Assembly: GCA_012512705.1 (NCBI GenBank)
Contig: JAAZDR010000053.1
Coordinates: 1-7,606 of the forward strand
Source: Bacillota bacterium
GTDB taxonomy: Bacteria; Bacillota; Dethiobacteria; DTU022; JAAZDR01
Length of the DNA stretch: 7,606 nt
Direction of reading: 5' to 3'
Both the position numbers and the translations under genes were made by a program. The stretch's first letter is position 1. Every line of letters begins with the position of its first letter. Shown in pieces: positions 5,395 through 7,606 of the stretch. The notes below the pieces were generated by a model. It had not been told where the DNA came from. It was given only the letters and a program-made list of their open reading frames with translations, and did no database searches.

Positions 5395-6102
5395 ATGAAC
5401 TGGATTGATATTGCAGCCGCAGTATTTGTTATCTGGGGCGGAGTTTGTGGCTATTTAAAAGGGAGTAAAAAAATGCTCTATAAGGCCGTAATTTTATTAA
5501 TTGCGCTTCCTCCTGCCTTTTTTTTGCAAAATCACCTTGTTTTTTTTGCTGAAGAGCGCTACCTCATAAGGAGAACCCTTGCCCGGGCATTTTTAAACCA
5601 ACTGGTGATCCCAGTAGACCTTAATCTGCAGTCTTTTTCAGGCTCTCGATCAACGGAGCTGTTTTGGGCCCTCGTACAAAGATTAGGAGCTCCGGAAAAT
5701 CTGGGTAGAGGCCTCTTGCTCCTCCGAGAAAAAATAGCGAAAATTCCGTCGGTGCCAAATGTCAGCCTAGAAGGTGAACTGTTGAGCAGCATATTGGCAC
5801 AGCTGATTCTCAACTGCATTTCCTTTATGGTTAGTGTAGCGCTAATCTGGGGCATCTTTTACCTTTTCGAGCAGCTGCTAGTTCAGGGGCATAAAACAGG
5901 TGTTTGCGCTCTATTAGGGCATTGCGCGGCAACTTTCTTGGGTTCTGCTATAAATCTAGGTTTGTTAGTTCTTTTTTCTGGATTGCTCTATCCCTTAGGA
6001 ATAATTTTCAAAGATAACTTTTTCATTCGTGAGTTTAACCAATCTGTAATATTTGGTAATTTATTTACAATTTTTATAGATTTTTACAAAGGATGGCTGT
6101 AG
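5395..6102 (+). CDS. CvpA-like integral membrane protein
   Basis: The N-terminus (MNWIDIAAAVFVIWGGVCGYLKGSKK) resembles CvpA/colicin V production family proteins: a Trp-Ile-Asp start, a first helix, then a Gly-Lys-Gly turn. Function is not established for this family in Gram-positives. Hydrophobic segments lie at about 4-21, 27-47, 134-162 and 170-206, with a polar loop of about 85 residues (48-133) between the second and third. The 235 aa are longer than typical CvpA (about 160-180), mainly because of that loop, so it could be a divergent relative or another small membrane family. GGAGGA at 5385-5390 precedes the ATG by only 4 nt. It is transcribed away from yyaC and toward adk. No membrane gene that I recognise from the equivalent B. 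subtilis position matches it clearly. Confidence 0.6.
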   Translation: MNWIDIAAAVFVIWGGVCGYLKGSKKMLYKAVILLIALPPAFFLQNHLVFFAEERYLIRRTLARAFLNQLVIPVDLNLQSFSGSRSTELFWALVQRLGAPENLGRGLLLLREKIAKIPSVPNVSLEGELLSSILAQLILNCISFMVSVALIWGIFYLFEQLLVQGHKTGVCALLGHCAATFLGSAINLGLLVLFSGLLYPLGIIFKDNFFIREFNQSVIFGNLFTIFIDFYKGWL

Positions 6103-6149
6103 AATATTTGAGCGGTAGAAGCAGGATTTTTTTCGATCCGTGCAGAAGC

Positions 6150-6178
6150 TTAATTAGCTGTATCGTGATTTATATATT
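6150..6178 (+). promoter_or_regulatory. possible weak sigma-A promoter for adk
   Basis: In the 130-nt gap before adk, TATATT (6173-6178) lies 17 nt after TTAATT (6150-6155). The spacing is ideal, but the -35 matches TTGACA at only three positions. No terminator separates adk from the upstream cvpA-like gene, so read-through is also possible. Confidence 0.3.
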
Positions 6179-6232
6179 TTAAAGCGGTTTGCCGAATGAG
6201 GAAAAAGATCTTTTCTTAGGAGGGAATAAATA

Positions 6233-6895
6233 GTGTTAATTATTTTATTGGGTCCTCCAGGGGCCGGGAAAGGAACCCAGGCCGAACAATTAGTGAAAAA
6301 ATATAAACTTGTACATATTGCCACTGGCGACATTCTCCGTACAGCAGTGAAAAACAAGACACCACTGGGTAGAAAAGCAAAAGAGTATATGGATCGAGGA
6401 GAGCTGGTTCCCGATCAGATCGTTGTCGGCCTAGTCAAGGAGCGTTTGCAAAAGCCTGATGCGGCAAAAGGGGGGCTGCTGGACGGTTTCCCGCGCACTG
6501 TTGTTCAGGCGGATGAGTTAGAGAAAGTGTTGCAGGAGCTTGGGCAAAAGATAGCTGCAGTCATTAATATTCGAGTTGATGAAGAGGAACTTGTGCAAAG
6601 GCTTTCCGGCCGCCGTATCTGCAGGGAGTGCGGCTCTACGTATCACCTCAAGTTTAACCCTTCGAAAGTGCGTAATGTCTGTGACCGCTGTGGTGGAGAG
6701 TTTTATCAGCGAGATGACGATACTATCGAAACCGTTAAAAACAGGCTCAGCGTATATAAGGAGCAGACTGCGCCTTTAATCGCGTATTATGAAGAAAAAA
6801 ATCAGATCTATCATATCGATGGCAGTGAAGATATTGAGGCGGTTTTTGCGAATATCTGCAGTATTCTTGACGCTTTAATGGAGCAAGAGCGCTGA
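6233..6895 (+). CDS. adk: adenylate kinase, zinc-LID type
   Basis: Adenylate kinase catalyses ATP + AMP = 2 ADP in the cytoplasm. Visible parts are the P-loop GPPGAGKGT (7-15), the AMP-binding ATGD (30-33) with Arg36, GFPR (85-88), and a LID domain at about 125-163. Cys130, Cys133, Cys150 and Cys153 form the structural zinc site common in Gram-positive enzymes. RRICRECG and QRDDD are canonical. At 220 aa it is a normal long-form enzyme. The GTG start is supported by AGGAGGG at 6218-6224, 8 nt upstream, and by the MLIILLGPPG N-terminus. In most Firmicutes adk sits in the ribosomal-protein spc operon after secY. Here it heads a unit with DUF951 and ychF, so it is either relocated or a second copy. 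Confidence 0.97.
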   Translation: MLIILLGPPGAGKGTQAEQLVKKYKLVHIATGDILRTAVKNKTPLGRKAKEYMDRGELVPDQIVVGLVKERLQKPDAAKGGLLDGFPRTVVQADELEKVLQELGQKIAAVINIRVDEEELVQRLSGRRICRECGSTYHLKFNPSKVRNVCDRCGGEFYQRDDDTIETVKNRLSVYKEQTAPLIAYYEEKNQIYHIDGSEDIEAVFANICSILDALMEQER

Positions 6896-6915
6896 AATTT
6901 AAGGAGCGAACAGGC

Positions 6916-7107
6916 ATGGCTGATTACCAGATAGGACAGGTTGTTCGTTTTAAAAAAAACCACCCCTGTGGTAGTAATTGTTGGAAAATTATACGGGTAG
7001 GGATGGATTTCCGCATTAAGTGTTTAAAATGCGGACGCAGCGTTCTTATACCCCGCTCACGTTTTGAACGGCGTGTGAAAGAGATAATTTCCGAAGGAGA
7101 CTTATAA
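6916..7107 (+). CDS. DUF951 small zinc-ribbon-like protein (YyzM-like)
   Basis: This is a 63-residue protein of unknown function, conserved in Firmicutes next to ychF. The family core KKNHPCGSN..WKIIRVGMDFRIKC...GRSVLIPRSRFERRVK is complete. Cys18 and Cys22 (C-x3-C) and Cys36 and Cys39 (C-x2-C) could form a four-cysteine metal site; His16 is another candidate ligand. Family members I recall have a polar residue where Cys22 stands. The basic, compact character would suit nucleic-acid or ribosome contact, but that is inference. The ATG is preceded by AAGGAG (6901-6906), 9 nt away. It starts 20 nt after adk, and its stop codon overlaps the Shine-Dalgarno of ychF, so the three genes are probably co-transcribed. 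Confidence 0.9.
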   Translation: MADYQIGQVVRFKKNHPCGSNCWKIIRVGMDFRIKCLKCGRSVLIPRSRFERRVKEIISEGDL

Positions 7108-7119
7108 GGAGTATGTTCT

Positions 7120-7606
7120 ATGTCGCTAACTTGTGGGATTATCGGGCTTCCTAATGCCGGCAAGTCGACTTTATTTAATGCCTTGACCAAAGCGTGTGTA
7201 GCCGCAGAGCCCTATCCGTTCTGTACTATTGAGGCAAACACCGGAGTGGTAGCGGTGCCAGACCCCCGTCTCAGCCAGGTCGCTTCCGTTGCCGGGTGTT
7301 CACAAACAACACCAGCCTACATTAAGTTTGTAGATATCGCTGGTCTGGTTAAAGGAGCCAGCCATGGGGAGGGGCTGGGCAATCGTTTTTTGGCTAAAAT
7401 TCGGGAAGCAGATCTGTTGGTTCATGTTTTACGCGTATTTGAGGCTAGCGGGGTTTCCCATGTTTACGGTACAGTAGATCCTTTACGCGATCTGGAACTG
7501 GTAGAGCTGGAGTTGGTCATGGCCGACATTTCTACGGTAGAGACCAGGATGGCGAAACTGGGGCGCAAGCAGAAAAGCGGCGATAAAATCGCCTGCCAGG
7601 AACTGA
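7120..7606 (+). CDS. ychF: ribosome-associated ATPase YchF/EngD, N-terminal part (cut by window edge)
   Basis: YchF (OLA1 family) is an Obg-related P-loop NTPase that prefers ATP and binds the ribosome. The 162 codons present cover the front of the G domain: G1 GLPNAGKST (9-17), the switch region YPFCTIEANTGVV (32-44), and G3 DIAGLVKGA (72-80) followed by GEGLGN. The family-typical HV.GTVDPLRDLE region marks entry to the inserted coiled coil. The G4 NxxE motif and TGS domain would lie beyond the edge; full proteins are about 360 aa. ATG 7120 is preceded by AAGGAG (7106-7111), 8 nt away. The ATG at 7113 is in another frame. It stands 12 nt after DUF951. In B. subtilis, rpsF-ssbA-rpsR follow, and may do so here. 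Confidence 0.95.
   Translation, partial: MSLTCGIIGLPNAGKSTLFNALTKACVAAEPYPFCTIEANTGVVAVPDPRLSQVASVAGCSQTTPAYIKFVDIAGLVKGASHGEGLGNRFLAKIREADLLVHVLRVFEASGVSHVYGTVDPLRDLELVELELVMADISTVETRMAKLGRKQKSGDKIACQEL

Noticed and set aside
6203..6214. AAAAGATCTTTT palindrome before adk
   Set aside because: A short, low-complexity AT-flanked palindrome next to the ribosome-binding site, expected by chance, with too small a loop for a stable hairpin.
7113..7115. ATG at 7113 as the ychF start
   Set aside because: It is 7 nt upstream of the true ATG and out of frame with the conserved YchF sequence.

Overview
The window suggests a low-to-moderate GC, endospore-forming member of the Firmicutes (class Clostridia or a close relative), close to its replication origin. 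Three things point there. The soj/spo0J (parA/parB) pair is followed by a perfect parS site. A yyaC-type sporulation gene is present. DUF951 (yyzM-like) and ychF genes stand at the right edge, in the same relative order as the B. subtilis soj-spo0J-yyaC-yyzM-ychF region. Genus cannot be read from the sequence.

Layout. Positions 1-144 hold the tail of an upstream transcription unit, with a likely terminator at 43-69, and the leader of parA. parA and parB overlap by 4 nt, and parS is built onto the parB stop codon. Co-directional genes follow: a DUF554 membrane protein, a DUF4446 membrane/coiled-coil protein, a membrane-anchored M23 (LytM-type) endopeptidase and a bactofilin. This block ends at a strong intrinsic terminator (4572-4610). 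The yyaC-like gene is the only gene on the minus strand. It converges on the bactofilin gene and diverges from a CvpA-like membrane protein gene across a 174-nt AT-rich region. After the CvpA-like gene come adk (adenylate kinase), a DUF951 gene and the first 162 codons of ychF, which runs off the right edge.

How the genes fit together. ParA/ParB/parS is the chromosome segregation and SMC-loading module, placed next to its own centromere. The M23 hydrolase and bactofilin form a recognised type of cell-wall remodelling pair, in which a polymerising scaffold positions a peptidoglycan hydrolase. YyaC belongs to the forespore/spore programme. Adk, DUF951 and YchF are housekeeping genes in a tightly spaced unit. 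Every interval over 100 nt between genes was read on both strands. No tRNA, rRNA, CRISPR array, insertion sequence or phage-like gene was seen.

The region is mostly conserved core genome, and I do not see a new defence or mobile system. The observations most worth a second look are: a second symmetric palindrome, intermediate between parS and Noc-type sites, exactly 40 bp from parS; a 17-nt tandem duplication of the bactofilin ribosome-binding site; an AT-rich bulged inverted repeat over the -10 box of the CvpA-like gene; adk lying outside its usual ribosomal-protein operon; and an extra cysteine in the DUF951 protein.
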